The notes below the pieces were generated by a model, which saw only the letters and a list, made by a program, of their open reading frames with translations, was not told the origin of the DNA and made no database searches. Source: an uncultured SAR86 cluster bacterium (lineage in GTDB: Bacteria > Pseudomonadota > Gammaproteobacteria > Magnimaribacterales > D2472). From it: a DNA stretch of 42,141 bases. Below are positions 17,092-26,655 of this stretch, piece by piece. The position numbers and the translations under genes are program-made. The DNA lies in the NCBI GenBank assembly GCA_902556355.1, contig CACDVW010000010.1:1-42141 (forward strand), in the 5' to 3' direction. Position 1 is the stretch's first letter; each line of letters opens with the position of its first letter.

Positions 17092-18077
17092 AATCCGAGA
17101 TTATACCATTCATTAGAAAACATTAATTTAAATTCATTATCTAACTCAACCACCAACATTAAGGCTATATTATGCTTGTTAGCGTAGTTAAGAGACTCTG
17201 GGTAACCAATGGCATTAAATGCTGTAGCTAGAGCATCTGCATAGGTAGCAGAAGTCTGATGGGCAACTGTTACCGATAAAGCGTTGGATTTAATTGATGA
17301 TAGTGTTTTTGGATTTAAAGTATGAGAAATTTTTTCATTATCTGAGTTAATTTTGTAATTCCTATACTCACCTGAAGTTGCTATGGATAAAAAATTATTT
17401 TTATTTTCAATGATATAAATTGCATTATCTGATAGAGCAGCTGGATTTTGTATTCCAACTTTCCATGGTAGTTCGTTGTTAGAACCATTAATTATTAATT
17501 CGCCTCCAATATCAATAAGATGATTAGGTAGATTATTTTGTAATAAATATTCGTGTATGAGCTGAACAGCATAGCCTTTAGCAATTGAAGATAAATCAAA
17601 CCAATTATTAGATGATTTAATAATTGTATAGTTATCTAGCAATAAATAACCGGATAATAAATCTTGCTTTAAATCTTGATTAAATGACGGTGCGAATCCT
17701 AACTCACTTGAGACTTTACCTAAGGTGATGTCATAGAAACCATCAGAAATATTATGAATATCTTTTGCAATTTCTAAAATATTATACAAATCAGAACTTA
17801 TTGTTATGGGTGTTTCTAGTGGTTTTTGATTCAATAAGGCTATTTCTGAATTAGGTTTATAATTCGAGGCAACAAGATCAACTTTGTTAATAATTTTTTT
17901 AATATTCTTTTCATGATGGTCAGCAATAAATTCTGTGGACGTAACTGACCAGTAAGTACCGTATGCATAGCCGTTAATTGTGTATGTATTACTATTATTA
18001 GATGAATAAGCAATATAAACACATATACAGCCTACTATTAATGCAAGTAATTTAGAAAAAAATTTTCTCGAAATCAA
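17088..18077 (-). CDS. apbE: FAD:protein FMN transferase ApbE
   Basis: A 329-residue exported flavin transferase that attaches FMN through a phosphoester to threonines of NqrB and NqrC. An N-terminal hydrophobic segment (about 8-26) exports or anchors it; a cysteine within it (VGCICVY) could make it a lipoprotein, but the lipobox is not clean. Family landmarks include DISxGGF-type strands seen here as GFYDITLGKVSSELGF, LSSIAKGYAV, LIDIGGELIINGS, ATSGEYRNY and the ATYADALATAFNAIG stretch near the C-terminus. It lies 6 bp after nqrF and overlaps nqrM, so it is translated with its own client subunits. Confidence 0.94.
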   Translation of the reverse strand: MISRKFFSKLLALIVGCICVYIAYSSNNSNTYTINGYAYGTYWSVTSTEFIADHHEKNIKKIINKVDLVASNYKPNSEIALLNQKPLETPITISSDLYNILEIAKDIHNISDGFYDITLGKVSSELGFAPSFNQDLKQDLLSGYLLLDNYTIIKSSNNWFDLSSIAKGYAVQLIHEYLLQNNLPNHLIDIGGELIINGSNNELPWKVGIQNPAALSDNAIYIIENKNNFLSIATSGEYRNYKINSDNEKISHTLNPKTLSSIKSNALSVTVAHQTSATYADALATAFNAIGYPESLNYANKHNIALMLVVELDNEFKLMFSNEWYNLGL

Positions 18078-18083
18078 ACTAGA

Positions 18084-19310
18084 TTAGCCACCAAAATCAT
18101 CTAAGGCAATATTCTCAGGCTCAACACCAATATTGGTAAGAAGATCAATGACAGCCTTATTCATCATTGGAGGTCCACACATATAGTATTCACAATCCTC
18201 TGGTGCTTCATGCTGTTTTAGATAATTTTCATATAAAACATTATGTATAAAACCTGTATCACCATCCCAATCATCCTCAGGTTGAGGGTCAGATAAGGCA
18301 ACATGCCATTCAAAATTATCATATTTTTCTGCTAATGCATTAAATTCATCAACATAGAACATTTCTTTTAAACTCCTGGCACCATACCAAAATGTTATTT
18401 TTCTATCTGTATTAATTCTAAGCAATTGATCAAATATATGTGAACGCATTGGCGCCATACCAGCTCCACCACCTACAAATACCATTTCATTAGTTGTTTC
18501 CTTTGCAAAAAATTCACCAAAAGGACCAAAAACTTTTACCTTATCACCTGGTTTTAAGTTGAATGTCCATGATGACATTATCCCAGGAGGAAAGTCAGTT
18601 CCTGGAGGTGGAGATGCTATTCGAATATTAAATTTAATAATACCCTTTTCCTCAGGATAATTAGCCATTGAATAAGCTCTAATAACTGGTTCGGTATTTA
18701 TTGATCTGTTATCCCAAATCTTAAATTTATCCCAATCAGTATGGTACTCTTCTTGAATATCAAAAGATTTATAATCTATATCATATGCAGGTGCTTCAAG
18801 CTGTACATATCCACCAGCTCTAAAATCTACATTCTCTCCTTCTGGAAGCTTTAAAACTAATTCTTTAATAAATGTAGCAACATTATCATTTGATATAACT
18901 TCGCACTCCCACTCTTTAACACCAAATATTTCTTCAGGGACTTCAATTTTCATGTCACTTTTAACAGGAACTTGGCAAGAAAGTCTCCAACCATCATTTT
19001 TTTCGCGTGAATTAAAATGTGACTCTTCAGTTGGAAGGATTGAACCACCTCCATCTAGAACAACACATTTACATTGACTGCATGTACCGCCGCCACCACA
19101 TGCAGATGATAGAAATATCTTATTGTCAGCAAGTGTTTGAAGTAATTTTGAACCAGCGGGAACAACTAAAGGGTTTGAAGAATCACCATTAATTTCTATT
19201 GAAACATCACCAGTTGAGACAAGTTTTGATCTAGCACCAATAATTACTATAACTAATGTTAAAACTATTCCTGAAAAAGCTAAAACTCCAAGTATTAAAT
19301 CAATCTGCAT
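18084..19310 (-). CDS. nqrF: Na+-NQR subunit F (NADH dehydrogenase flavoprotein)
   Basis: A 408-residue electron-entry subunit that oxidises NADH and passes electrons through FAD and a 2Fe-2S cluster. One N-terminal transmembrane helix (about 3-25) anchors it. The plant-type ferredoxin domain has Cys71, Cys77, Cys80 and Cys112, equivalent to the V. cholerae ligands. The FAD motif RAYSMANYP and the NADH-binding [14 protein letters not shown] follow, and the protein ends in DDFGG. The length equals the Vibrio subunit. It lies 14 bp after nqrE. Confidence 0.97.
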   Translation of the reverse strand: MQIDLILGVLAFSGIVLTLVIVIIGARSKLVSTGDVSIEINGDSSNPLVVPAGSKLLQTLADNKIFLSSACGGGGTCSQCKCVVLDGGGSILPTEESHFNSREKNDGWRLSCQVPVKSDMKIEVPEEIFGVKEWECEVISNDNVATFIKELVLKLPEGENVDFRAGGYVQLEAPAYDIDYKSFDIQEEYHTDWDKFKIWDNRSINTEPVIRAYSMANYPEEKGIIKFNIRIASPPPGTDFPPGIMSSWTFNLKPGDKVKVFGPFGEFFAKETTNEMVFVGGGAGMAPMRSHIFDQLLRINTDRKITFWYGARSLKEMFYVDEFNALAEKYDNFEWHVALSDPQPEDDWDGDTGFIHNVLYENYLKQHEAPEDCEYYMCGPPMMNKAVIDLLTNIGVEPENIALDDFGG

Positions 19311-19324
19311 AATTCATTTCTCTT

Positions 19325-19936
19325 TTATAGAGATATACCTCCAAATGACATGAAACCAAAACTCATTAGTCCAACAATGATAAAGGTAGCACCTAAACCT
19401 TTTAAACCTTCAGGAATATCAGAATATTTAAGCTTTTCTCTTATTCCAGCAAGAATAACAATTGCCATTGCCCAACCAAAACCAGCACCAAGACCATATA
19501 CAACACTTTCACCAAACATAAGATCTTTTTCAACCATGAATAAAGAGGCCCCTAGAATAGCGCAATTAACAGTAATTAGCGGTAGAAATACGCCTAAGGC
19601 ATTATATAAAGCTGGCACATATTTATCTAAAAACATCTCTAATATTTGAACAGCTGCTGCAATAACTCCTATGTAACTAATAAGTTCTACGAATTCTAAA
19701 TTTGTATCAGGTAGGCCTGCCCAAGCTAAAGCACCATCCCTAAGTACATAGTTAAATATCAGATTATTGAGAGGCACTGTTATCAAACAAACTACTATAA
19801 CAGCAATTCCCAACCCTATAGCTGCATCAATTTTTTTTGAAATAGCTAAAAATGTACACATACCAAGGAATACGGAAAGAGCAATATTCTCAATGAATAC
19901 TGTTGTGATAAATATATTTAAATAATGTTCAAACAT
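19325..19936 (-). CDS. nqrE: Na+-NQR subunit E
   Basis: A 203-residue integral membrane subunit with six predicted helices, homologous to NqrD; the two enclose the intramembrane iron site. The N-terminus [23 protein letters not shown] and the CTFLAISKK segment are typical, as is the [16 protein letters not shown] block containing the half-helix cysteine. The start overlaps the end of nqrD by 8 bases, indicating translational coupling. Confidence 0.97.
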   Translation of the reverse strand: MFEHYLNIFITTVFIENIALSVFLGMCTFLAISKKIDAAIGLGIAVIVVCLITVPLNNLIFNYVLRDGALAWAGLPDTNLEFVELISYIGVIAAAVQILEMFLDKYVPALYNALGVFLPLITVNCAILGASLFMVEKDLMFGESVVYGLGAGFGWAMAIVILAGIREKLKYSDIPEGLKGLGATFIIVGLMSFGFMSFGGISL

Positions 19937-20615
19937 TTAATTCTCTTTTAGTTAAATCTTCGCTAGTTTGATGTTTTGATAAAGCAAAATCATCCTCTTC
20001 AACCTGTGATGGTTTGTATGATCTTATAGCCCATATAAATAAACCAATAATAATAAATGAACTAGGTGGTAATAACAGAAGATTATTAGCCATATACCAA
20101 CCACCATTCGATACTAGAGGAAGTATTTCATGACCCATTAATGTTCCAGCTCCAAAAAGCTCTCTAATGGTAGCAACACCAATTAAAATAACACTATATC
20201 CAAGTCCATTCCCAAGACCGTCAAAGAAACTAAGTAAAGGCTTCTCTTTCATGGCGAAGGCTTCAGCTCGTCCCATTACAATACAATTAGTAATTATAAG
20301 ACCGACAAAAACTGACAACTTTTTGCTAGTTTCATAGTCATATGCTTTTAATAATTCATCAACAACAATAACTAGCGATGCGATAATAGTCATTTGAACG
20401 ATTATTCTAATACTGCTGGGAATATGATTTCTTATTAAAGATATAAATAAATTTGAAAATGCACAAACACTTGTTAAAGCAACGCACATTACCAAAGTAA
20501 CTGTTAAATTATTTGTAACAGCCAAAGCAGAGCATATGCCTAAAATCTGAAGAGTTATTGGATTCTCATCGATAAGTGGTTTAAATAAAGCTTCTTTATA
20601 TCTATTAAGATTCAT
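19929..20615 (-). CDS. nqrD: Na+-NQR subunit D
   Basis: A 228-residue integral membrane subunit with six helices, paralogous to NqrE. Diagnostic stretches are [18 protein letters not shown] near the N-terminus and [17 protein letters not shown] (with the iron-site cysteine) in the middle. The C-terminal tail after residue 200 is somewhat longer and more charged than in Vibrio (210 residues). It overlaps nqrC by 11 bases and nqrE by 8. Confidence 0.97.
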   Translation of the reverse strand: MNLNRYKEALFKPLIDENPITLQILGICSALAVTNNLTVTLVMCVALTSVCAFSNLFISLIRNHIPSSIRIIVQMTIIASLVIVVDELLKAYDYETSKKLSVFVGLIITNCIVMGRAEAFAMKEKPLLSFFDGLGNGLGYSVILIGVATIRELFGAGTLMGHEILPLVSNGGWYMANNLLLLPPSSFIIIGLFIWAIRSYKPSQVEEDDFALSKHQTSEDLTKRELNV

Positions 20616-21393
20616 AATCTAATTCACTAAATAAATTTGCATAACCAGAATCACTAAACCAATATTTAATCATATTGCTTACACCCCTACTTGTAATAGT
20701 GGCGCCAGAAAGTCCATCGACTTTATATGCTAGATTGGAGTCATCTTCAGGAACCTTCCCTTTAATAACCTCTAATACAACCTCATTATCTCTATAAAGT
20801 TGTTTGCCTGGCCATAGTGCTTTCCATTTTGGATTATCAACTTCAGCACCAAGACCTGGAGTCTCTTTATGTTCATAAAATTCAAGACCAGCAACTGTAT
20901 TAAAATCATTTTCAATAGAAATGTAACCGAATAAAGTTCCCCATAAACCGTAACCTCTAACAGGAAGTATTACTTTGTTAATAGAGTTATCTTCATTTCG
21001 CAATAAATAGAATTTACCAACATTTTCTCTATTTTTAATAATAGCAATGTCTTCTGAAGTTGAAAGAGATTTAGAATAGTTGCTGTCTCTTGTTGCAGCA
21101 ATTTGATCGTAATCACCTTTATGCTCAGATAAAAATTCTTCTAAAGATGAGCCAGTTAAAAGTTTACCTGAATTAAAATCAATATATTTGGGCTCAAGGG
21201 TCTCAAATTGTTCTTTAATGTCTTTAGAAGGATCAAAAATACCAGCCGCTTGAAGAATTTTCATCCTTTTATCATTGGCTTTGTTCTCATTTTGCATATC
21301 CCGCAGACTTACAGCAGTGGAAGATACAACGAAAGAACAAATTAAGCATATTGCAAATGCAACACCTAAAGTTTTTACTATTGAATCATTCAT
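20605..21393 (-). CDS. nqrC: Na+-NQR subunit C, covalent FMN carrier
   Basis: A 262-residue subunit with one N-terminal helix (about 8-28) and a periplasmic FMN-binding domain. The flavinylation motif [10 protein letters not shown] places the FMN-bearing threonine at Thr232, the site modified by ApbE, which is encoded in the same cluster. The [14 protein letters not shown] loop is also typical of the family. It overlaps nqrB by 4 bases. Confidence 0.97.
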   Translation of the reverse strand: MNDSIVKTLGVAFAICLICSFVVSSTAVSLRDMQNENKANDKRMKILQAAGIFDPSKDIKEQFETLEPKYIDFNSGKLLTGSSLEEFLSEHKGDYDQIAATRDSNYSKSLSTSEDIAIIKNRENVGKFYLLRNEDNSINKVILPVRGYGLWGTLFGYISIENDFNTVAGLEFYEHKETPGLGAEVDNPKWKALWPGKQLYRDNEVVLEVIKGKVPEDDSNLAYKVDGLSGATITSRGVSNMIKYWFSDSGYANLFSELDYES

Positions 21394-22616
21394 TGCGCCA
21401 AAGCCTTTCTTCTGTTTATATTTGAAACCATAACCATATGATCAATTACTGGAGCCAGTAAATTAGCAAAAAGAATTGCTAACATCATGCCTTCAGGAAA
21501 CGCTGGATTAATAACCCTTATTAATACAACCGTGACACCTATTATAAACCCATAAATCCATCTTCCGGTATTAGTTCCGGAACCAGAAACAGGTTCTGTT
21601 GCCATAAAAACTAAGCCAAATGCAAAACTTCCTATGACTAAATGCCAATACCAAGGAATTGCAAACATAGGATTGGTATCAGAACCCACTATATTTAGGA
21701 TTCCAGACATAAATATCATTCCTAACATAGTTGCAACAACTATTCTCCAAGATGCTACTTTTGTAGCTAGAAGAATTATTAATCCTAGACCAATAGCTAT
21801 TATTGAGGTTTCACCTATTGAACCTGGTATATATCCTAGAAATGCATCCATCCAAGTAAAGTTTTGATTAATACCAGCCATACCACTTTCTGCTGCTACT
21901 CCTAATGCTGTTGCTCCACTATAGCCCTCTGGAACAATGTTATTATCAGCCAAACCTGCAATCCAGACTTTATCTCCTGATATTTGTGAAGGATAGGCAA
22001 AATATAAGAACGCTCTTCCTGTTAATGCCGGATTAAGGAAGTTTTTACCAGTTCCGCCAAATATCTCTTTACCAATTACTAATCCAAATGTGATACCAAG
22101 GGCTGCTTGCCACAATGGTAAATCAGGCGGACAACTTAATGAAAATAAGACAGTAGAAACAAAAGCTCCCTCATTTATTTCATGTTTTCTAACGACTGCA
22201 AATAAAGTTTCCCAACCAATTCCAACCACAAATACGGTTATGTAGATAGGCATAAAATAGCATGCGCCAAACCATAGCTTTGAAATAAAGCTTGATGATT
22301 CGTAACCCACTAAACTTACTAGATAATGATGCCAATCACCTGTATTTAATTGATTAATTGATTCTAAATATTCAAGTGAATGAGCACCAAGATTATACAT
22401 ACCAAAAAACATTGCTGGAAAAGTAGATAACCATACGATTACCATAATTTTTTGGATATCAACACCATCACGAACATGAACTGGATTTGAGGTTTTTGTT
22501 TGTGTTGAAAATACAAAATTTTCTACAGCATCAAATAATGGGAACCATTTTGAATATTTACCCTCACCAACAAAATTTGGTTTGATAGAATTTATGTAAC
22601 TTCTTAAACCTTTCAT
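21390..22616 (-). CDS. nqrB: Na+-NQR subunit B, covalent FMN and riboflavin-binding membrane subunit
   Basis: A 408-residue polytopic subunit that forms the main Na+ path. The flavinylation motif GYSGATALG puts the FMN-threonine at Thr236, the same number as in V. cholerae NqrB. Other landmarks are HVRDGVDIQKIM, FGGTGKNFLNPALTGRAF and the C-terminal NPAFPEGMMLAILFANLLAP block. It overlaps nqrA and nqrC by 4 bases each. Confidence 0.97.
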   Translation of the reverse strand: MKGLRSYINSIKPNFVGEGKYSKWFPLFDAVENFVFSTQTKTSNPVHVRDGVDIQKIMVIVWLSTFPAMFFGMYNLGAHSLEYLESINQLNTGDWHHYLVSLVGYESSSFISKLWFGACYFMPIYITVFVVGIGWETLFAVVRKHEINEGAFVSTVLFSLSCPPDLPLWQAALGITFGLVIGKEIFGGTGKNFLNPALTGRAFLYFAYPSQISGDKVWIAGLADNNIVPEGYSGATALGVAAESGMAGINQNFTWMDAFLGYIPGSIGETSIIAIGLGLIILLATKVASWRIVVATMLGMIFMSGILNIVGSDTNPMFAIPWYWHLVIGSFAFGLVFMATEPVSGSGTNTGRWIYGFIIGVTVVLIRVINPAFPEGMMLAILFANLLAPVIDHMVMVSNINRRKALAQ

Positions 22617-23917
22617 TGTTCTAAATATAGATCATTTAAATTATTAGCTAGTATTGAACAATAGTCATACTTACTAGGACAGATGTAAGAGCATATAGCT
22701 AAATCTTCAGGTGCTAGTTCTAGCATTCCTAAATCAACAGCTTGTTCTCTATCACCAACTACCAATGCTTTTAATAATTGCGGAACTAATATGTCCATAG
22801 GAAGGACTTCATCATACGATCCAACTGGAACTATAGCTCTATCACCACCATTCACTGAGGTATTAAATATAAACTTAGAAGGCTTTAACAATGAAGAAAT
22901 AAAAACATTTAATTTTGAATGTAAGTGTGAGCCAGGCATTAACCAATTTAAAAATATATCATTAGCTTCGTCAGGAATTGCAGAAATAAGAGAGTCATAA
23001 AAACCTAGATAATTCATTACACCCTCAGATGCGTGACCATAAAGAACTGAACCTGAAATAATTCTAGATCCAGATTCAATTTTACCTGCAGTAATTTCAT
23101 CAATATTTCCTGAAATCCTAGCTTTAATTAATGATGGATTAAATACAGATGGGCCACCAAGCGCAATTGTCTTATGTGTTCTCAATGAATTATGCTCAAG
23201 AAGATATCCAATAGAGATTAAGTCTTGGAATCCAATGGTCCATGCTACTCTTTTTAAATTAACAGGATATATTTTATTAATGTGTGTGCTGGATAGACCA
23301 GCTGGATGAGGGCCAGAAAATTGATGATAATAAACATTATCAATTGAAGTATCAAAATCAGAATTTTGATAACAACAATGAACAGGACATGAAAAAGATT
23401 CGGATAATACTTTTAATGCTAGATTGAAGTATTTCAGATCATCTTGAATTATATAATGAGGATCTATAGCAAGCGGATTAGTGTCACAAGCATTAATAAA
23501 TAATGCATCGGGGTTTGCCTCTATCCCTGGTGTTCTGTTAAATGGTCTAGACCTAAAAGCATTCCACAGACCTGACTCAACTAATAGTGATTTAACATTG
23601 CTAGTATCAAAATGGACATACTCTTCGTTATCAGAAATCTCAATATCAATTGATAAAAACTTTCTTTTATCCCCTCTGCTAACTTCCTTAACAACTCCTC
23701 CTGCTGGAGATGTAAAGAAAACACCTGGATTTTTTTTATCTTCAAAAATTTTAGTTCCTCTTTTTACAGAGTCACCTAATTTGACAAGCATTGTTGGCTT
23801 CATGCCAATAAAATCATTGCCCAATAGAGATACAGATGTAACTTTAGGAGTATCTGTAATTACGGGGTCAGGAATACCTGAAATTGGTAAATCTAGACCT
23901 TTAGAAATTTTTATCAC
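22613..23917 (-). CDS. nqrA: Na+-NQR subunit A
   Basis: A 434-residue peripheral subunit, first gene of the nqr cluster. It begins IKISKGLDLPISG, the family's barrel-sandwich start, and has LGGPSVFNPSL and the C-terminal LELAPEDLAICSYICPSKYDY. The start codon is GTG: the family N-terminus aligns exactly there and no ATG fits better. An 11-bp palindrome CTTAGCCTAAG (23923-23933) lies just upstream in the leader and could affect initiation. Only 78 bp separate it from the gap stop, so a promoter in that gap or read-through from gap is needed; I could not fix -35/-10 boxes. Confidence 0.96.
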   Translation of the reverse strand: MIKISKGLDLPISGIPDPVITDTPKVTSVSLLGNDFIGMKPTMLVKLGDSVKRGTKIFEDKKNPGVFFTSPAGGVVKEVSRGDKRKFLSIDIEISDNEEYVHFDTSNVKSLLVESGLWNAFRSRPFNRTPGIEANPDALFINACDTNPLAIDPHYIIQDDLKYFNLALKVLSESFSCPVHCCYQNSDFDTSIDNVYYHQFSGPHPAGLSSTHINKIYPVNLKRVAWTIGFQDLISIGYLLEHNSLRTHKTIALGGPSVFNPSLIKARISGNIDEITAGKIESGSRIISGSVLYGHASEGVMNYLGFYDSLISAIPDEANDIFLNWLMPGSHLHSKLNVFISSLLKPSKFIFNTSVNGGDRAIVPVGSYDEVLPMDILVPQLLKALVVGDREQAVDLGMLELAPEDLAICSYICPSKYDYCSILANNLNDLYLEQ

Positions 23918-23995
23918 GTGTGCTTAGCCTAAGTATATATAAATCCATCGAAAACGTGATGATTATAAATGTAAAGAGCCCTTGATTCTAGCGTT

Positions 23996-25498
23996 TTATT
24001 GAATTGGTTTAGGAAATCTTTTTAACGAGATTCCAGCAACTTTTTTAGCTAAATTAATAACTTGTTTAGAGTATCCATACTCATTATCGTACCAACAATA
24101 TAAAGTAACTCTTTTGCCGCTTGTTATTGTTGCTTGAGAGTCAATAATTGAAGCAAAAGGACTTGAATAAAAGTCTGATGACACAATCTCAGGTGAATTA
24201 ACAAAGCCAATGATTTCTCTATATTTTGAATGAAACGCCATTGATTTTAAGTAATCATTAAAATCTTCTCTAACAACTTCTTCATCTAAAACCAATGAAA
24301 GTATTGCTAAACTTACATTCGGAGTAGGTACTCTAATTGCATTTCCTGTTAATTTGCCCTCTAATTCAGGTATAGCTTTGGCAACAGCTTTTACAGCACC
24401 GGTTGTGGTTATTACCATATTCAATGGAGCTCCGCGGCCCCTTCTGTCACCTTTATGAAAGTTATCAATCAAGTTCTGATCATTAGTATATGAGTGAACA
24501 GTTTCAATATGTCCACCATCTACACCATACTGATCATTGATAACTTTTAAAACAGGAACGATTGCATTAGTTGTACATGAAGCAGCTGAGATAATATTAT
24601 CTATATCTTCTAAAATCGAATCATTAACTCCGTAAACAATATTTTTAATATTTCCCTTGCCTGGAGCTGTAAGAATTGTCTTTGAGGCTCCTGAATTAAT
24701 ATGCTTGGAAAGACCATCTTCATCTCTCCATACACCTGTGTTATCTATGACAAGCGGGTCATGAATACCATGGTCTGCATATTTGACATCATCCGGACCT
24801 GAAGCATAGATAATTTTTACAGGATTTCCATTGATAACAAGTAAAGATTTTTCTTCATCAACTCTTACTGTGCCATCAAATGAACCATGAACAGAATCTC
24901 TTGTTAATAAACTTGCTCTTTTGTATATATCATCGTCACCAGCTTTTCTTATAACTACTGCTCTTAATCTATAGTAATTACCAGGACCAGTATTTTGGAT
25001 CATCATTCTTGTTACAAGACGACCAATTCTACCAAAGCCATATAAAACAATATCTTTAGGCAATTTAGGTCTAGCTGATTTAACATCTATTACATCAGCA
25101 AGTTCAGCATTTATATATTCGCTTAAACCAGAAGTATCATTTTTTAGTTGACTAAAATTTGGGAATTTAATTGCTAATTCACCAATATCTATCTCGCAGT
25201 CAGCTAAATTTAGAGTATCAATGTATTGAAGTATTGGAAATGTTTCTAATTCGCTTAACTCATTGTCGTCTGCTTGGCGGGCAAATCTATGAGCTCTCAT
25301 AATTTCTACAGGAGACTGATTAACAAGAGATTTTCCATATATAAGAATATTAATACCATCGCGATATAGTCCACCTATAATTGGGACCATTAATTCAGAG
25401 AGACCTTCTCTCCACTTCCAATCCCCAAATGAATCTTCAGGTAATATACGATTCTGACGTTTTGTTGATTGAAAACTTAAATCTCTTTTATCATCCAT
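23996..25498 (-). CDS. gap: Glyceraldehyde-3-phosphate dehydrogenase, long form with N-terminal extension
   Basis: A 500-residue protein whose last 350 residues are a standard phosphorylating GAPDH: Rossmann motif LYGFGRIGR (about 152-160), catalytic Cys308 in SAASCTTNA and His335 in ETVHSYTND. About 145 extra N-terminal residues precede the Rossmann fold and contain no motif I recognise. Long GAPDHs of this type occur beside mfd and near nqr in pseudomonads, as far as I recall, so this is probably a conserved lineage rather than a local fusion. Standard GAPDHs are about 335 residues. Coenzyme choice cannot be settled by eye. Confidence 0.92.
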   Translation of the reverse strand: MDDKRDLSFQSTKRQNRILPEDSFGDWKWREGLSELMVPIIGGLYRDGINILIYGKSLVNQSPVEIMRAHRFARQADDNELSELETFPILQYIDTLNLADCEIDIGELAIKFPNFSQLKNDTSGLSEYINAELADVIDVKSARPKLPKDIVLYGFGRIGRLVTRMMIQNTGPGNYYRLRAVVIRKAGDDDIYKRASLLTRDSVHGSFDGTVRVDEEKSLLVINGNPVKIIYASGPDDVKYADHGIHDPLVIDNTGVWRDEDGLSKHINSGASKTILTAPGKGNIKNIVYGVNDSILEDIDNIISAASCTTNAIVPVLKVINDQYGVDGGHIETVHSYTNDQNLIDNFHKGDRRGRGAPLNMVITTTGAVKAVAKAIPELEGKLTGNAIRVPTPNVSLAILSLVLDEEVVREDFNDYLKSMAFHSKYREIIGFVNSPEIVSSDFYSSPFASIIDSQATITSGKRVTLYCWYDNEYGYSKQVINLAKKVAGISLKRFPKPIQ

Positions 25499-25561
25499 AA
25501 TTCTGTAAAAAATTTACATTAAAGAATTATTTTAATCGATAAAAGTTTAAATAAAAATCAT

Positions 25562-26653
25562 TTATTTAGAGAATGATTTTAGATGGAAATCAGCGTTACC
25601 AAACATAGCATCAATAGCAACCATCTTTTTTAAATAATGGCCAATCATCATTTCTTCACTAACGCCCATACCTCCATGAAGTTGAACAGCGTTTTGAGCA
25701 GATAGCTTACCAAATTTCCCAACATGAGCTTTTAAAGCAGAAACATGTTTAAACTTATCTTCAGAATCAGCATCAACTTCTAACATCGCTTTAAATAAAA
25801 GTGATTTGGCAAGCTCACTGTCAATAAACATGTCTACCATGCGGTGTTGTAGAACTTGAAAATTTGATATTGGCTGATCAAATTGCTCTCGTTCTTTTGT
25901 GTATTGTACTGTCTTGTTATAACAAGAAACCATGCAACCAACAGCTTCAGCACTAATGCATAAAGTTGCAAGGTTAATGGTTTCAGTTAGTAGATTTTTT
26001 GCCTCGTCACCAGAAGCAATAATATCTGAATCCTGAATAGATACATTTTCAAAGGTAAATTCAGCACATGTCTTTTCATCAATAGTTCTAAAAGTATTAA
26101 AAGAAACACCATCAGCAGTTGTATCGACTAGCACCAAAGACAATTCTTCATTCATAACACATGAAACAATTAGCTTAGACGCATTTTTACCATTTAATAC
26201 AAGTGTTTTAGTGCCATTGAGCTTACTATCAGATACATTAGTATCAGGTTTTAAGTATTCATAAGAATGAGCTGCCTCAGCATATGCAAGCGATACATGC
26301 ATAGATCCTGAACAAATATTTTCTATAAGCTCAACTTTACCTTCAAAGTTAGATTTATCTAAAACAGAACCAGCTAAAACAACATTAGATAAATATGGTT
26401 CTATCACGAGTGATTTTCCAAACTCTTCGAATAAAATAGAAAGCTCTACTGGGCCAAAACCAAAACCACCTGATTCTTCTGAAAATGGCATTGATAACCA
26501 ACCTTGTTCTGCAAATAATGACCAAGCATTTGCATCAAAATCATCCTCTGATTTCACAACTTCTTCTCTTTTATAAAAATCGTATTCTGTTTCACAAAAT
26601 TTCTGAATCTGTTCTCTGAGCATTACTTGCTCTTCTGTATAACTTAAATTCAT
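25562..26653 (-). CDS. Acyl-CoA dehydrogenase, small (non-catalytic-base) subunit of a probable heteromer
   Basis: A 363-residue acyl-CoA dehydrogenase-fold protein: N-terminal helices, a middle beta domain with low conservation, and a C-terminal helical domain with YTKEREQFDQPISNFQVLQHRMVDM and QLHGGMGVSEEMMIGHYLK. The catalytic glutamate is missing at both known positions: the medium-chain site reads FGNADFH, and the isovaleryl/long-chain site reads TLCISAEAVG. It follows its larger partner by 2 bp. This fits the alpha2beta2 dehydrogenases in which only one subunit supplies the base; such pairs are often annotated as pimeloyl-CoA dehydrogenase small and large subunits. The true substrate is unknown. 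Confidence 0.85.
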   Translation of the reverse strand: MNLSYTEEQVMLREQIQKFCETEYDFYKREEVVKSEDDFDANAWSLFAEQGWLSMPFSEESGGFGFGPVELSILFEEFGKSLVIEPYLSNVVLAGSVLDKSNFEGKVELIENICSGSMHVSLAYAEAAHSYEYLKPDTNVSDSKLNGTKTLVLNGKNASKLIVSCVMNEELSLVLVDTTADGVSFNTFRTIDEKTCAEFTFENVSIQDSDIIASGDEAKNLLTETINLATLCISAEAVGCMVSCYNKTVQYTKEREQFDQPISNFQVLQHRMVDMFIDSELAKSLLFKAMLEVDADSEDKFKHVSALKAHVGKFGKLSAQNAVQLHGGMGVSEEMMIGHYLKKMVAIDAMFGNADFHLKSFSK

Positions 26654-26655
26654 GT

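Noticed and set aside
23481-23927. 148-codon plus-strand frame antisense to nqrA
   Set aside because: nqrA is unambiguous on the other strand, the antisense translation shows no family motif, and long shadow frames are common opposite conserved genes.
23923-23933. 11-bp palindrome CTTAGCCTAAG before nqrA as an operator
   Set aside because: It is short, lies within the leader next to the GTG start, and has no convincing promoter beside it; noted in the nqrA entry only.
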